The notes under the pieces are model-generated. The model searched no databases, was not told where the DNA came from, and was given only the letters and a program-made list of their open reading frames with translations. DNA of 64,000 bases from Haliclona indistincta (taxonomy: Eukaryota; Porifera; Demospongiae; Haplosclerida; Chalinidae). Positions within the stretch are counted from its first letter, which is position 1; each line of letters opens with the position of its first letter. Below, piece after piece: positions 20,369 to 31,553 of this stretch. The translations under genes were made by a program, and so were the position numbers. The stretch covers positions 3,696,588 through 3,760,587 of the forward strand of contig OZ024785.1 in assembly GCA_964017065.1 (NCBI GenBank), written 5' to 3'.

Positions 20369-22310
20369 AGGGAGGCACGGTAGTGCCTCCCTATGTAGGG
20401 TTGAACGGAAAAACAAGATGACGGCTACATACAATGTATTAGCGTTGAAACGCTGATATTTCGCCAGGTGGTGAATTTTATACGTTCAAGGACACTTAGA
20501 TCTGCTATCTGGCGTTGCCCCATCTTACAGTAGCAAGGAGAGTGCTCTACACTGTTACTAAAGTGACGAACCTAGAAACGGTGAAAATCGAGTTTCGTCA
20601 TCTTCGTTTTCTTTCTTTCTTCTTTCTTCCTTCCTTCCTTCCTTCCTTCCTTCCTTCCTTCCTTCCTTCCTTCCTTCCTTCCTTCCTTCCTTCCTTCCTT
20701 CCTTCCTTCCTTCCTTCCTTCCTTCCTTCCTTTTTCTTCAGCGCGCCTAGCGCCTTTACGCGAGCAGTGCCGAGACCAAAACACCCACAAACAGTCGTGA
20801 AATTCTCCTGGCAGGTGCCTTTTGAACTTTGTTACTGCGAGTTCTCGATTGTGATCCATTGTCAGCTAAGTGTTATACGCCATTATTGTGATTGCGCAAT
20901 ACGCATGTGACCAAGCAGTGGTTAGCGCACGTGACCAAGCACTAGCTTGAGTATCTCCGCGCCGTATGGATCACGGAGAACACATATCTGTCTGGAGTCT
21001 TCGAAGAACGGTAAGATCGTCTGATCGTATAGGATCACCATTCTGCGCTTGCCAGATAATTATAATCGCCGTACAGATCTACAAACTAGTGTGGGCGGGG
21101 CTCGTATGCACTTCATGCATGCAATTATGCGTAGGCGTGCTGATATGTACAGCATAATAATAATTATTTTTTAGCTACAAGTTTAAAATTGTTAATAATA
21201 AAGAAAAGCCATCAACAACAGGAAAACTAAATCAATGGTGGAAACAAAGACGGCTCAGTACGTTCATGATATTGAACTGCACTTCACTAAAAAGTAAAAA
21301 GGACACAAACAAGAAATTAAAAGGGTTTCTATCGAAATCAAAAGGATGTAGGGTTGTGAAATCTACCACTGGTTCACAATGTAAACTAACAAGGAACAAG
21401 CATGGAATGGTAACACGATTGACTTGCTAGCTAGCAGGCCATAGATCCCTACATCAGTGGCTGTGCACAAGCTGAATGCACGTCAGGTGTCAGCAGTCAA
21501 CAGATATATTTTGTGTCGTTTTACGAAGTAATTAGACGGAAAATATGCTCCCGACAATGCATGACGTAGCATGATGTCATTGTGTGGTAGGGTATTTAAG
21601 GTGTGGGTTAGTTAATGTAGTCATTCTAGGGTTGTGCATTTCGCCACTCAGTTAATTCCCACCCTCCCGCCCCTTCTGAAGTTATTACCTCAGCTATTAT
21701 CAGATTGTTCCAGGATTCAGAGACAGGAGAACAGATGTTTTTGTAGTAGTACTGTAGTGTAATAGTGCTGGTGTTTGTTGTTCCAAAATGTTATTTATAT
21801 CTATACAGAATGGTTCCAGAGAAGCAACGGAGAGAATCTTGAACTTATAGAGTAGTTCATTTCTCGAGCTGACGTCAGTAATGGGTTTTCCCAGAGTTTT
21901 TCTCAAAAAGCTTTAGGTCTCTCTGGGTTTTTTCCTTGATTAGCGTTGGGCCGCGCTAATCATAAATTTAAATTGTGCGTTTAGGTGGCCCCAGCTCATC
22001 GGTGTCGTTGTGATTGTGTGGTTGGTTGTAAAGATTATATGCGTTTACAGTGGCGTGCACAGCAGCCCTGACACACTATGAGTGAAGTGCATGTGCTGGG
22101 TGCATGTTGGGTGTGTGCATGCTTAGTTGCATGGCGGGAGCAACTAGGTCAACCACAGCAGCCACTGATGCAGGGATCTATGGTCTGTTAGTAAGTCAAT
22201 CGTGTTACCATTCCATGCTTGTTCCTTGTTAGTTTACATTGTGAACCAGTGGTAGATTTCACAACCCTACATCCTTTTGATTTCGATAGAAATCCTTTTA
22301 ATTTCTTGTT
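20369..22310 (+). mobile_element. Composite hairpin-ended repeat, copy B, with AATATT on both sides
   Basis: Begins with hairpin AGGGAGGCAC..GTGCCTCCCT (20369-20392) and ends TTTAATTTCTTGTT at 22310. AATATT occurs immediately before (20363-20368) and after (22311-22316). Removing the insert restores the gypsy reading frame through Gly-Asn-Ile-Leu, which fixes the boundaries. The 3' part is a long inverted repeat, arms about 21316-21450 and 22170-22305. The interval between them (about 21500-22150) is unlike copy A and is probably a further insertion. Confidence 0.85.
20627..20731. repeat. (TTCC)n microsatellite
   Basis: About 26 TTCC units inside composite repeat copy B. The same position holds TTTC/TTCC or GAAA tracts in copies A, C and D. 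Confidence 0.97.
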
Positions 22311-23745
22311 AATATTCTTCCCTGTGTCACTATAGGTTCAGCTGGCGTAGTTGAACCAAAGGAAGGTTTCGAGGAGAGAAGCAATCTGTTACTTGCTCGA
22401 ACTTTGGTAGTTCCTGACAATGGTTGTCTACCTGTGAGATTGGCTAACCTAACAGAATCACCCGCGACCGTGTATAAAGGAACCAACGTGGCCATCTTCT
22501 CTCCGTTACCATCAGATGGTGAGACTTTAGTAACTTCTTCTACCTCTTTCTCACATGTAAACCATCTGAGTGCATCACGTATGTCTTCTACTGACCTTAA
22601 GATTAATACCAGCATGATGAGTAAGCCTCAGCAAGTTGCAATTGACGAGTTAATTAGTGATTTTGGTGATGTATTTTCTACCAATAAACACGACATAGGA
22701 CGCACACGCCAGATTTACCATAAAATAAATACTGGTGATGCTGCTCTTATTCGATTAGGTCCTCGCCGAGTCCCAATACACTTCCATCAAGAAATCTCTG
22801 GACTGTTGGATGACATGCAGAGACAAGACATCATTGAGCCATCAATATCACCGTGGGCGTCTCCAATTGTTCTAGTCCGGAAGAAAGATGGATCTCCTCG
22901 ATTTTGTGTTGATTATCGCAAACTAAATGTTGCTACAAATCAAGGATTCGTACCCGCTACCGAGAGTGGATGATATATTGGACTCACTGTCAGGATCACA
23001 GTGGTTTTCTACACTGGATCTAAGAAGTGGATATTGGCAAGTTGAGGTTGACCCTGCATGCTGATAAGGAGAAGACAGCATTTACCACTCCGTATGGTCT
23101 CTATCAGTTCAAATTAATGCCGTTCGGCCTGTGTAATGCACCAAGTACCTTCCAACGTCTGATGGAGTTAGTCCTAGCAGGGAAACCTGTCTAATTTATT
23201 TGGATGACGTAGTAGTGTTTGGTCGAACCTGGGAAGAGCACATGCTTCGGATCAGAGAAGTACTCTCTCGTTTACTTCACGCAAACTTAAAGCTGAATCC
23301 TGAGAAGTGTCAGTTCTTCAAGAAATCTGTCACATTTCTGGGACACATAATTTCAGATCAAGGTGTGAGTACTGATCCCGAGAAAATACAAGCAATTACA
23401 CAATGGCTGACACTGACAAGTCCCGAAGAGCTAAGGAGTTTCCTAGGCCTGGCCTCGTATTACAGGAGGTTTATTGACAAGTTTGCCGAGATAGCTGCTC
23501 CTCTTTATCGTATGCAAGACAAGAATTCAAAGTTTCAGTGGAACAAGCAATGTCGTAGTGCATTTCAGTCTCTCAAACAAAACCTCAGCTCTGCCCCTGT
23601 ACTGGCATTTCCTAATCCTCAAGACACGTTCATCCTTGATACTGACGCTGGTGATGTTGGTATTGGTGGGGTGCTGTCACAAGTCCAAGATTGAATGGAG
23701 TGTGTGATCTCGTACGGAAGCCGTACTCTTAGTAAAGCAGAAACA

Positions 23746-25285
23746 CAACATCCCCTGGCTTAGTAAAGACATCATCCAGGCTATGAGGAAGAGAAATGGT
23801 CTATATAAAAAGCTTAAGCATTCAAATAATGACTATCTCTCCAAGGCCTATTCGAAGTCTCGAAACAGAGTTGTTGCTATGTTAAGATCTGCCAAAAACA
23901 AGTATTTCCCTAGTTTGTGTGGTGCAAGTAGTTCTGATTTCTGGAAATCTGTTAAGTTTCTGAACAAGAATACTATTACAATTCCCAGCCTTACCCTTCC
24001 AAATGGTGATGTAGCAATGACTCCTGCTGCTAAAGCTAATGCTCTAAATGTCTTTTTTGCATCCTGTTTCAATCAATCCTGTTCACCTCTTAGTCTCCAT
24101 GAATGTTAATTTAGATCTTTGTCCATCTGAATGCCCTGATGATCTGCTGTGTACTGAGGATGAAGTTCTTGAATTGTTACTGTCGATAGATACTTCCAAA
24201 GCCAGTGGCCCAGATGGAATTTCTGGTAAAATGCTATAAAGCACACGGCTCACAGTATTGCTCCTGTGATAACAAAGCTGTTTAACCTCTCAATTCAAAC
24301 TGGTGTTGTACCTTCTACTTAGAAAACCTCTACTGTGGTTCCTATTCCAAAAGGTAAAGCTGCTACTGAACTGTCCAACTATCGACCCATTTCCTTGCTC
24401 TCAGTCTGTTCTAAAATCCTTGAGCGTCATGTTTCCTCTATTCTTATTGATTATATTCATGACAATCATTTGTTAGAGGATAGTCAATGGGGTTTTCTAG
24501 CTGGGAAGTCCACTATACTACTGCATTGCTGTCTGTGGTACATGATTGGCACCTTCACCTTGAGGCTAAGACTGATGTCTGTGCAGTATTCTTTGACTTA
24601 CGTAAGGCTTTTGATTCTGTCCCTCACCGTCCATTACTACACAAACTTGAGAACTTAGGAATCGACAAATTCTTGTTAAATTGGATTACAAGCTACCTTA
24701 CTGAGAGGGATTAGAGGGTTGTTGTCAATGGTGATGAATCCTCCAATCTTCCTGTTCTGTCTGGGGTCCCGCAGGGCTCGGTACTTGATCCACTCCTGTT
24801 TATTATATGTGGATGGTGTTAGCTCAGTAATTTCTGATAAGGCCTCTGCAATCCTTTATGCTGATGACATGACTGTTTACAGACCAATATATACTCCACA
24901 TGACTACGAATTGCTGCAAAGAGATATCAATGCAATCTCTAGGTGTATATCTGACCTGTGCATGCAGTTCAATGTTCAAAAATGCAAGTACATGGTCTTC
25001 TCAAGGAAACGCAGTATTGTACCTTCTCTCTGTGGCTTGTCTGTTGATGATCTTCCCCTTGAAAAGGTTGATGTTTACAAGTATCTTGGGGTTTATCTTA
25101 CGTCAGATCTATGTTGGTCTGTTCACATTGACAAAATCTGTGCCAAATCAAAAAAGCTTGTCGGCATGTTCCACCGCAGATTCTTCTCAAGTATGGATTC
25201 TGAAAGTTGCAGACTTCTGTACAAATCATATATCAGACTAGACCTCATTTAGAGTATGCCTGTCAAGTCTGGGACCCTCATATAA
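23746..25285 (+). pseudogene. LINE fragment (CR1/L2/Jockey-like reverse transcriptase)
   Basis: Broken frames give a linker before the RT (HNIPWLSKDIIQAMRKRN), PDGISGKML, NYRPISLLSVCSKILER, DLRKAFDSVPH, SGVPQGSVLDPLLFIIYVDG and LYADDMTVYRP. Several stops interrupt it (for example after SYLTERD and YIRLDLI). The 5' end abuts the gypsy fragment and the 3' part stops at the P-like terminus at 25286. A close relative lies at 41717-42708. Non-LTR retrotransposon, inactive. Confidence 0.88.
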
Positions 25286-25370
25286 AAAGGGTGTATAGAG
25301 AGAAGAGGGCATGCAACGCCAATACCGGCAATACAAACATCTAAATTTTTATTGTTACTAAAAATAGTCG
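25286..25370 (+). repeat. Left terminal repeat of the P-like transposon
   Basis: AAAGGGTGTATAGAGAGAAG continuing through GAGGGCATGCAACGCC, an AT-rich block and TTTTTATTGTTACT. It matches the termini at 16820, 17435 (inverted) and 63024. The first base differs from the CAAGGG consensus. Confidence 0.8.
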
Positions 25371-25439
25371 TTTCCGGTATCAATTATTTTTGGAATATAC
25401 GGGGAGAGAACGGAATCTGACGTCACATGTTTTCTCAGT

Positions 25440-28236
25440 ATGGCGGACAAACGACATGAACGAGTACTAGAAGAACCGAGAAGAACAGCAATGCCTTGAG
25501 CAGCTGCTACCTTCATCAGGTTATTGTGTATGTCCTGGCATAATAGGCTATCCCCATGAAAAAATTCGGTACAATACCAAGAATTTAAGAGAATGGGGCA
25601 TTCCGTTCGATAGAGTCGACTCTGAAAGGTGTGAATTGTGGCACATTCCAAACAACGTTCACCATCCAACAGGAGATAACTTACGGAATACTTGCCAGCA
25701 ATGCCGTTTCCTCCATCGGGATATTCAGCAGCTACTAAAAGCCGCCAATGCCGTGTCTGAGGAACAAAAGCTGGCTAGGTCTTCTGTAAGCTCCAGATAT
25801 CCACTTAAGTACCTCTCTCCTGCAACAAAATCTAAGAGGGTGTCTAAAGTGTGCAGAGAACGTGTCACACTGTCAGCAAAGTTAGCAAAGGTAGAGCATT
25901 TTGACTTTGATGTCAGCGAGAAACAACATTCTGAGTTGCTCGAGCTAGTTCGATCGGTGCACAAGAAGGGAAGTAAAGATATTAAAGAGTTATGTGATGA
26001 AGGTGAACATGTTCTAGGTGTCGAAAGCCCATTGAGAGAAGTCTGGCAGCAGGATGTTATAGAGCGATTAGAATTTGAGAAAGACCAAACAAGAAATTAA
26101 TAATTTTGTGACATGTAATTGAATATGTACCTTTGATTTATTATAGCGACTTCCTGTAGAGGAAACAAGTGGAGTGCAATAACTGTGAGAATGGGTAGGT
26201 GTTTTATATTTTTGTGCATGCACAGTCACCATTGTGACAATGCATGTGTTTTCGTGTGCAGCCCTAGCTGTTTTCACAAGAAGTCCAGCAGCGTATGATG
26301 CTCTAAAAGACTTCAAACTGCTACAACTACCATCACGGCGTACTCTCAAAGATTACATTAGTGCAAATCTTGACATGGCTGGAGAATGTTTTGAGCATTT
26401 AAAGGAAGAAAGAAAGCTTTACTTGACCAAAATTGAGGAACAAAAGAAGACCAAACAATCAGGTATAAAACAATTGTATTTTTTATTAACGTACTGATTA
26501 CGATACAATACAGGTGATCTACTTCCTACTGGAGAGGGTGTGCTTGTGATAGACGAAGTTAAGGTACACTGAGCTATTGTAATAAAACAATTTACGCATT
26601 TATTTCATAGGTCGGATTGAGATTAGTGTGGAGTAGCAGGAGTCAAAGGTTTTCAGGACTTTGTATGACACACCACGAATTAGCATCACTTTGTGATATC
26701 TATCAGACTCTCAGCCCAGACTATCGGCAACGTCAGACTTCATATGTGCTTCAGACACTATGGCGGGACCTAACTTCAGATGTAATAATTTTTAATTTTA
26801 CAATATAGTTATGTATTACGACAGGAGCCCATAAGAGGAAGGAGCGTTCAACTCCAATCGTGCGTGTAGTAATAGCCAAACGTAAACTCCGCCGCCTTGC
26901 GCGTCCAAAAAACTTCCCTATATGGAAGTGACATCTGTACGTCACATGCATGTGCTGTAAACGGCAAAACGTCAGCAACAAGCGCTGCGCGCGGCGGAGT
27001 TTACATTTGGCTAAATCGCGGCTGAACGCTCCTTCCTCTTATGGGCTCCTGATTACGATTATTGTAGGTGGACATCATTGGACCTCATTATACAAGTGAT
27101 GGGACAATCCAGCACAAGTTCTTACTCCCGACTCTAATGGATGCTGTGTTCAAGTTCTATCTGTGTGGTTTTGAAGTATGTGCAGTGGTGTGTGACGGTG
27201 CATCTTCAAACATGACGATGGTTAAAGAGCTGACTGGGTCAGAAAGAAAGGCTTATGGGTATGCATGACATATTATAATAATGTAACAATTGTACTTAAT
27301 ACCTTGTAGGCTAAAACAAGATTGTGATGGCAAGGAGAAATTTTCGGTCAAGACTTGGTGTCTAAATCCATACACAGGTGGAAAGATTCATTTTATCATC
27401 TGCCCAAGTCATCCATCAGGTTAATAAAAGCGCTATGTTTGTGCATGGTTTGTAAACTGATCACTCATTATTATGTAGCTGAAAAACATGGTTTCAGCAC
27501 TGTTTCAGTCACGGGCTGGTGGAACTCGCACTTTCATCAAAAGTGGAAAGTGATGCAAGTAAGCTATAATTTTTTGTTTATTATTAAAATGATATCCATG
27601 CTGTCTAACAGCAGGATGAAGTGTTAAGTGAGTTGCTCGAATATGCGAATACTGACCCACCTCCTCAAGACCAGCAGCAAGTTTTAGCTACTGAGCAGTA
27701 TCTTTCAGCTCTAAACAAGATGTTTGAGAAAACTCTTCTTGGTACTAAGACCAAAATTTTCAATCCACAAGGTTTAGCCATTCAAAGACTGAATGAAGGA
27801 TTTTCTTATTTTGAGGAATGGGCTGAAAAACTGGACAGTGATGGTTGTTTTGAAGATGTAGTTGCATGATTGCAAGAGTTTTATATCTTGGCAGGTATAC
27901 ATGTATGCGTGTATACAATATTACCTTTTATTATTCACTCTACTTATACAGACATGGGATTTGTTAAGAATCATGATTTATGGGTTTCGTGGGTTAGTTG
28001 TTGACTTTCTAGCAGCTCATCCTGGGTACCATATTAACCCCAGAAGAATCAACGGAAGCGGTATTGAAAATTTGTTTGGCCAGCTCAAGCACACAACTGG
28101 GGGAAACTTAACTGGCTATAGCTTCGAAACAGCTAAAGCAACATTGGTGACCAAAAGATCTATTGGCCACAAGTCAGCTGATGACTACAGAGATACTCCT
28201 TTATATATCAGACAAAAACCATTGAGAAGAAAGTGA
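25440..28236 (+). CDS. P-element/THAP9-like DDE transposase, multi-exon
   Basis: Just inside the terminal repeat, an ATG at 25440 begins MADKRHERVLEEP, but that frame stops at 25498. The continuing frame (EEQQCLEQLLPSSGYCVCPG) is offset, so there is a frameshift or a misplaced start. Cys-rich N-terminal part: CVC, CELWH and CQQCRFLH. Later exons give FKLLQLPSRRTLKDYI (26290-26360), VLVIDEVKVGLRLVW (about 26535-26630), CAVVCDGASSN (about 27180-27210), KIHFIICPSH (about 27385-27415) and INGSGIENLFGQLKHTTGG (about 28040-28100). It ends KPLRRK at 28236. Asp of IDE, Asp of CDGA and Glu of IEN are the candidate active site. Introns of about 50-60 bases; one holds a 230-bp MITE. The family assignment is by motif memory. 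Confidence 0.72.
26822..27051. mobile_element. 230-bp palindromic MITE in a transposase intron
   Basis: Ends CAGGAGCCCATAAGAGGAAG and its complement. ATTACGA is duplicated at 26815-26821 and 27052-27058 (7 bp). It lies in the intron before the exon starting GTGGACATCATTGG (27069), so the exon is not broken. Confidence 0.88.
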
Positions 28237-28268
28237 ACTAGTTAATAATAACAATGCACATGACCACA

Positions 28269-29070
28269 TCACTCATTAACTGTATGTTTGCCTACAGCAT
28301 AGCACTTTAACTTGTCTCTTAAACCTACATTTACATCTACAGCCTTGTTACTTTTAATGCAAGTAAGTTTCGTAACATTTCTTAAAAATTCATTACTTCT
28401 AGCATTGTAATACTTGATAAGTAGCTTGGTATGAACTTCCTTTATTGTACTTTCACTGCAAGACACATGGAGTTCCTTGACTGAGTCTGTGAATACCAGA
28501 GTAAGTGTAGCGTCCTTCAATATAGTCTCTTTTGTTACTTCAAAGATGTTTTCACCATACCTAGCATATCCATCTTGATTTAGATACACTTTTACACTTG
28601 CCTCCACTTTCCGTAGCCAAGGTAAAAGATTTGGTTTACAGAAGGTCATACCACCACGGTCTAAATATTGAACTCCTACAGGCAGAGTAGACTTTTCGTC
28701 ATTACCTAACTTAAGTGCCAGTAGAAGTTGAAGCTGTTCTTGAGCACATGGTGCCTTTCTTTTCTTGGATTCCTTTTTACAGTTGTCGATGCAGCTTTTT
28801 AGCGCCCAGCCAGATATCATCTGCTGGAAGCTCGACAAGAACTGTTATGGATGAATCACCTTCTTTGTTCAGATGCTCAATCTTTTGTGCAATCTGGATC
28901 TGAAGACCGTCCTGCACAGCATGTAGTAAAGCAGCTGTAACTGTTCTCTTTGTATTGAATGAGACGTCTGCATCACCCTTGAGTATTGCTAGGTTAGCAA
29001 TGGATGCTAAAGTTTGTTTTTGTGGACAAGTAAAGCTGCAGATATAGTCTAGCAGATATAGATATAGTCT
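28269..29070 (-). pseudogene. Second gene of the P-like transposon, convergent, truncated
   Basis: Two overlapping minus-strand frames form one protein. The upstream frame (28777 to about 29060) includes ICSFTCPQKQTLASIANL and SITVLVELPADDIWLGAKK. The downstream frame (28269-28838) begins in the overlap, GWALKSCIDNCKKESKKRK, and ends YAVGKHTVNE. The shift falls at a run of five A's and is the same in the copy at 63213-64000. The gene starts 33 bases after the transposase stop, on the opposite strand. Its 5' part is lost at 29070, where a short partly duplicated junction meets the repeated segment. I recognise no domain; the N-terminal part, seen in the other copy, is very Lys-rich. Confidence 0.7.
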
Positions 29071-29839
29071 AAAAGAGTCCCATAATATTAGGGGACAGGT
29101 GTACATAAAAAAGACCCTTAATATTAGGGGACTTTTTTGAAAAAAGTACTCTTCTACCAACCCCACTATTTCCTTTTAGCGACAATAAAATCTTGATTCA
29201 AGAAAGATAGCGAGAAGACACTCCATCATTCACTCAAATGTTGTATTTGCTCGAATATAAACCATTTTTCGTAGAGTAGCTAACGCTACACGTCGCGTAA
29301 TCTTGTGGGAAAAATAGCTGCTGTGTTCCCTAGGATTGTGTCGACTCTGCTCTTTGCTTATTTCCTCAAGAGTCATTGGTTATGCGAGGACACTTACTAC
29401 GATGCCTTATAGCGACTTTTGTGCTGATAGCTTATTTCTGTCAGAGTTCCAAGCGAAAACAGTTTTTTTCATTAATATTCATAAATTTTGTAACCCGCCA
29501 CCTTGTGGTATCGGTTATTCTGACCACGCCTCCGTTATTAAGCTTATGAACAACTGACTAAGTAGCAACTCGATCGTCACCTCTAGCTCTGGATTCGACA
29601 AATAACTTCGTGGTGAGCGTGTATACGCAATAGTAGGCTTAATCGCGTCACTTCATACCGCTCTTTTTTAATCGATGTCGCTCGTTTCCGCTACCAGGAG
29701 CACCCAGTTGTTAAATTGTACTTCTGCTCTTGTGCTAGAACTTCAAGAAAACACGCTAGAATACAGTCATGACAGTAGATTGCAAACGGGAGAGCTTCAC
29801 GAACTGCTAAGAAACTGATGAATATTTATCACGTACTAC

Positions 29840-30455
29840 CAAGGGCGTATAGAGAGAAGAGGGCATGCAACACATAGAAACATCGAAATCTTTATTGTTA
29901 CTAACATTAGATTTTACGCCCACGCGGATGTGACATCATGCAAGGTTCATTAAACGTGGACGTGTCATACAGCGTACTTGTCTAGGCGTGTCGAGGCGTG
30001 CTCCATGGAAAACTAGCTGACAAATCTACAATCGACATGAAGTTGTGGATACTGGTTGCCAACCATGTCGCGTATCACTGATGGCGTTGGCTGAGACGCA
30101 GGTAAAACGAAACTGCTGTCTTGCTATCGTTGGCGCTGTCGCTTCCTGCTGATCGGCTGCAGAGTATTTGCTTTTTGACCAGCAACAGGCGACGAGCTGT
30201 ATCGGACAGAGGCGAAGTCACGGTCTTTCTCCGCTTTGACTGGCGTGGCTGTGATCCGCGCGCGCAACATGGTATTGTGCAGTGTTCTTCAGCTTGGCTG
30301 CCATTACTTTGTGTAGTGACGTCAATTTCCGTTTACCCTCCGTATACCATAACAATAATTGATAACGGAAAGTGCTATTCTTAGTAACAATAAAGATTTC
30401 GATGTTTTCACGGATAGTATTGCGTTGCATGCCCTCTTCTCTCTATACGCCCTTG
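29840..30455. mobile_element. P-like MITE, duplicate copy
   Basis: Same element as 16820-17435, with GTACTAC on both sides, carried along by the segmental duplication and not an independent insertion. Confidence 0.88.
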
Positions 30456-30842
30456 GTACTACAAACGTGTACGATGATAACCGGCGGCGGTGGAATTCCA
30501 CCGCTAGACGCGCATGCGTATGCAGTTTATACCAGGCGCTTCTTTCTGCCTTCGCTCCACCCCCTTCTAGCGCCTGGGTACGAGGCTAGACCCGTTATAT
30601 CTCGCGGGAAAGGGCGCGCTCAAGTGAAGTCTCGAAAGCGCTAGCCCTTTCCCGAGGGATATAACGGATCATACGTCCCGCCAACATGTGATATAACTTA
30701 CCGCTTGTACAGTACCGCTCACGAGTAAGTGTACTCAAACCCGCGGGCTAACCGCGCGTAACTCGGGGGTGCCCGCGTGTCCGTGAACGTGTACCCGCTG
30801 CCCGCACCACACTAACCCGCGGCCCTCATGCAGCCTTGCATG

Positions 30843-31384
30843 CAGTGGCGTAGCCAGGATTTTTCAGAGGTGGGGCACTGAAGTGGCGAGCGAAGCGAGG
30901 CCGGAAATTTTTTTGCTAATTAATATTCATGAGATGCACGTTTTTGGACATTTCAGTTCGCACGTAGCTCGCCGGCTGGACTCGCAAGCTACCTAGCAGG
31001 TAGATAAGAGCGTACCACGTAGATAAGAGCCATGCTGGTGAATGGAAATTTCGTTTTAAGTGACAGATACAAAATAACAATTCAGTTCGCACGTAGCATT
31101 TGTTAACCAGCCACACGTGTAAACAAGCCACGCCTCGCATTGGCCACGCCTAAAATGGCTGCAGCAAGTCAGGAGACCTACAGATCGACCGTCAGTCAGA
31201 CAGATCAGCCCAGTATTGCTTATAAGTCAGCTAAGTGCGTTCAGCTAGACTAACTGATCATGAAGACAAGTATGTGCTATAATTAACTGATGAATTTATT
31301 TAGGAGACTTGATTTTGGAGTGGGGCACTAGTGAAACTTGGTGGGGCACAGGCCCCACTAGGCCCCACTCTGGCTACGCCACTG
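30843..31384. mobile_element. hAT-type MITE, duplicate copy
   Basis: Same element as 17823-18364, with CTTGCATG on both sides. Copied by the segmental duplication. Confidence 0.88.
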
Positions 31385-31553
31385 CTTGCATGCACTCGCG
31401 TCCCGCTAGATAGCTAGGCAGACGCACGTTGTCGTTGTGTGACTTTCGCGAGCATATACAGTGCTCGCACGTATCCGCACCAGCGCGTGATGCACTCTGT
31501 ATTCGCATCTACCCGCGGTTAATGATACACGGTTCCGCGGGCAAGACAAAATT

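Larger units (their letters stand above)
19005..23745 (+). pseudogene. Decayed Ty3/gypsy element, interrupted and 3'-truncated
   Basis: Frame-broken Gag (from about 19030) with a CCHC knuckle CWKCGQQGHLQRNC at about 19770, in a different frame from its neighbours. An aspartic protease (LVDTGAAVTIVH) lies near 19960. After a foreign insertion at 20369-22310 the frame resumes with the Pol linker. Reverse transcriptase follows (DIIEPSISPWASPIVLVRKK near 22830, [10 protein letters not shown] near 23195) up to the start of RNase H (FILDTDAGDVGIGGVLSQV near 23635). A LINE joins at about 23746. Integrase and 3' LTR are missing. Several frameshifts. A different lineage from the element at 7895-12680. 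Confidence 0.85.
29071..31553. repeat. Second copy of the 2483-bp duplication
   Basis: Near-identical to 16051-18533. The left junction (29041-29070) shows overlapping copies of AGATATAGTCT, and the right junction falls exactly at the terminus of the element starting at 31554. It cuts through the long-TIR arm at its start, so it is the derived copy. It contains the P-type MITE (29840-30455) and the hAT-type MITE (30843-31384). Confidence 0.93.

Noticed and set aside
20515..20910. Ser-Phe-Leu-Pro and Lys-Glu-Gly-Arg repeat ORFs, also at 61650-61994
   Set aside because: Artefacts of TTCC/TTTC microsatellites in the composite repeat.
21510..22060. A solo LTR in the spacer of composite copy B (starts TGTGTCG, TATTTAA-like box near 21590)
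   Set aside because: No clear end, target duplication or matching internal element could be found; recorded only as an unexplained insert.
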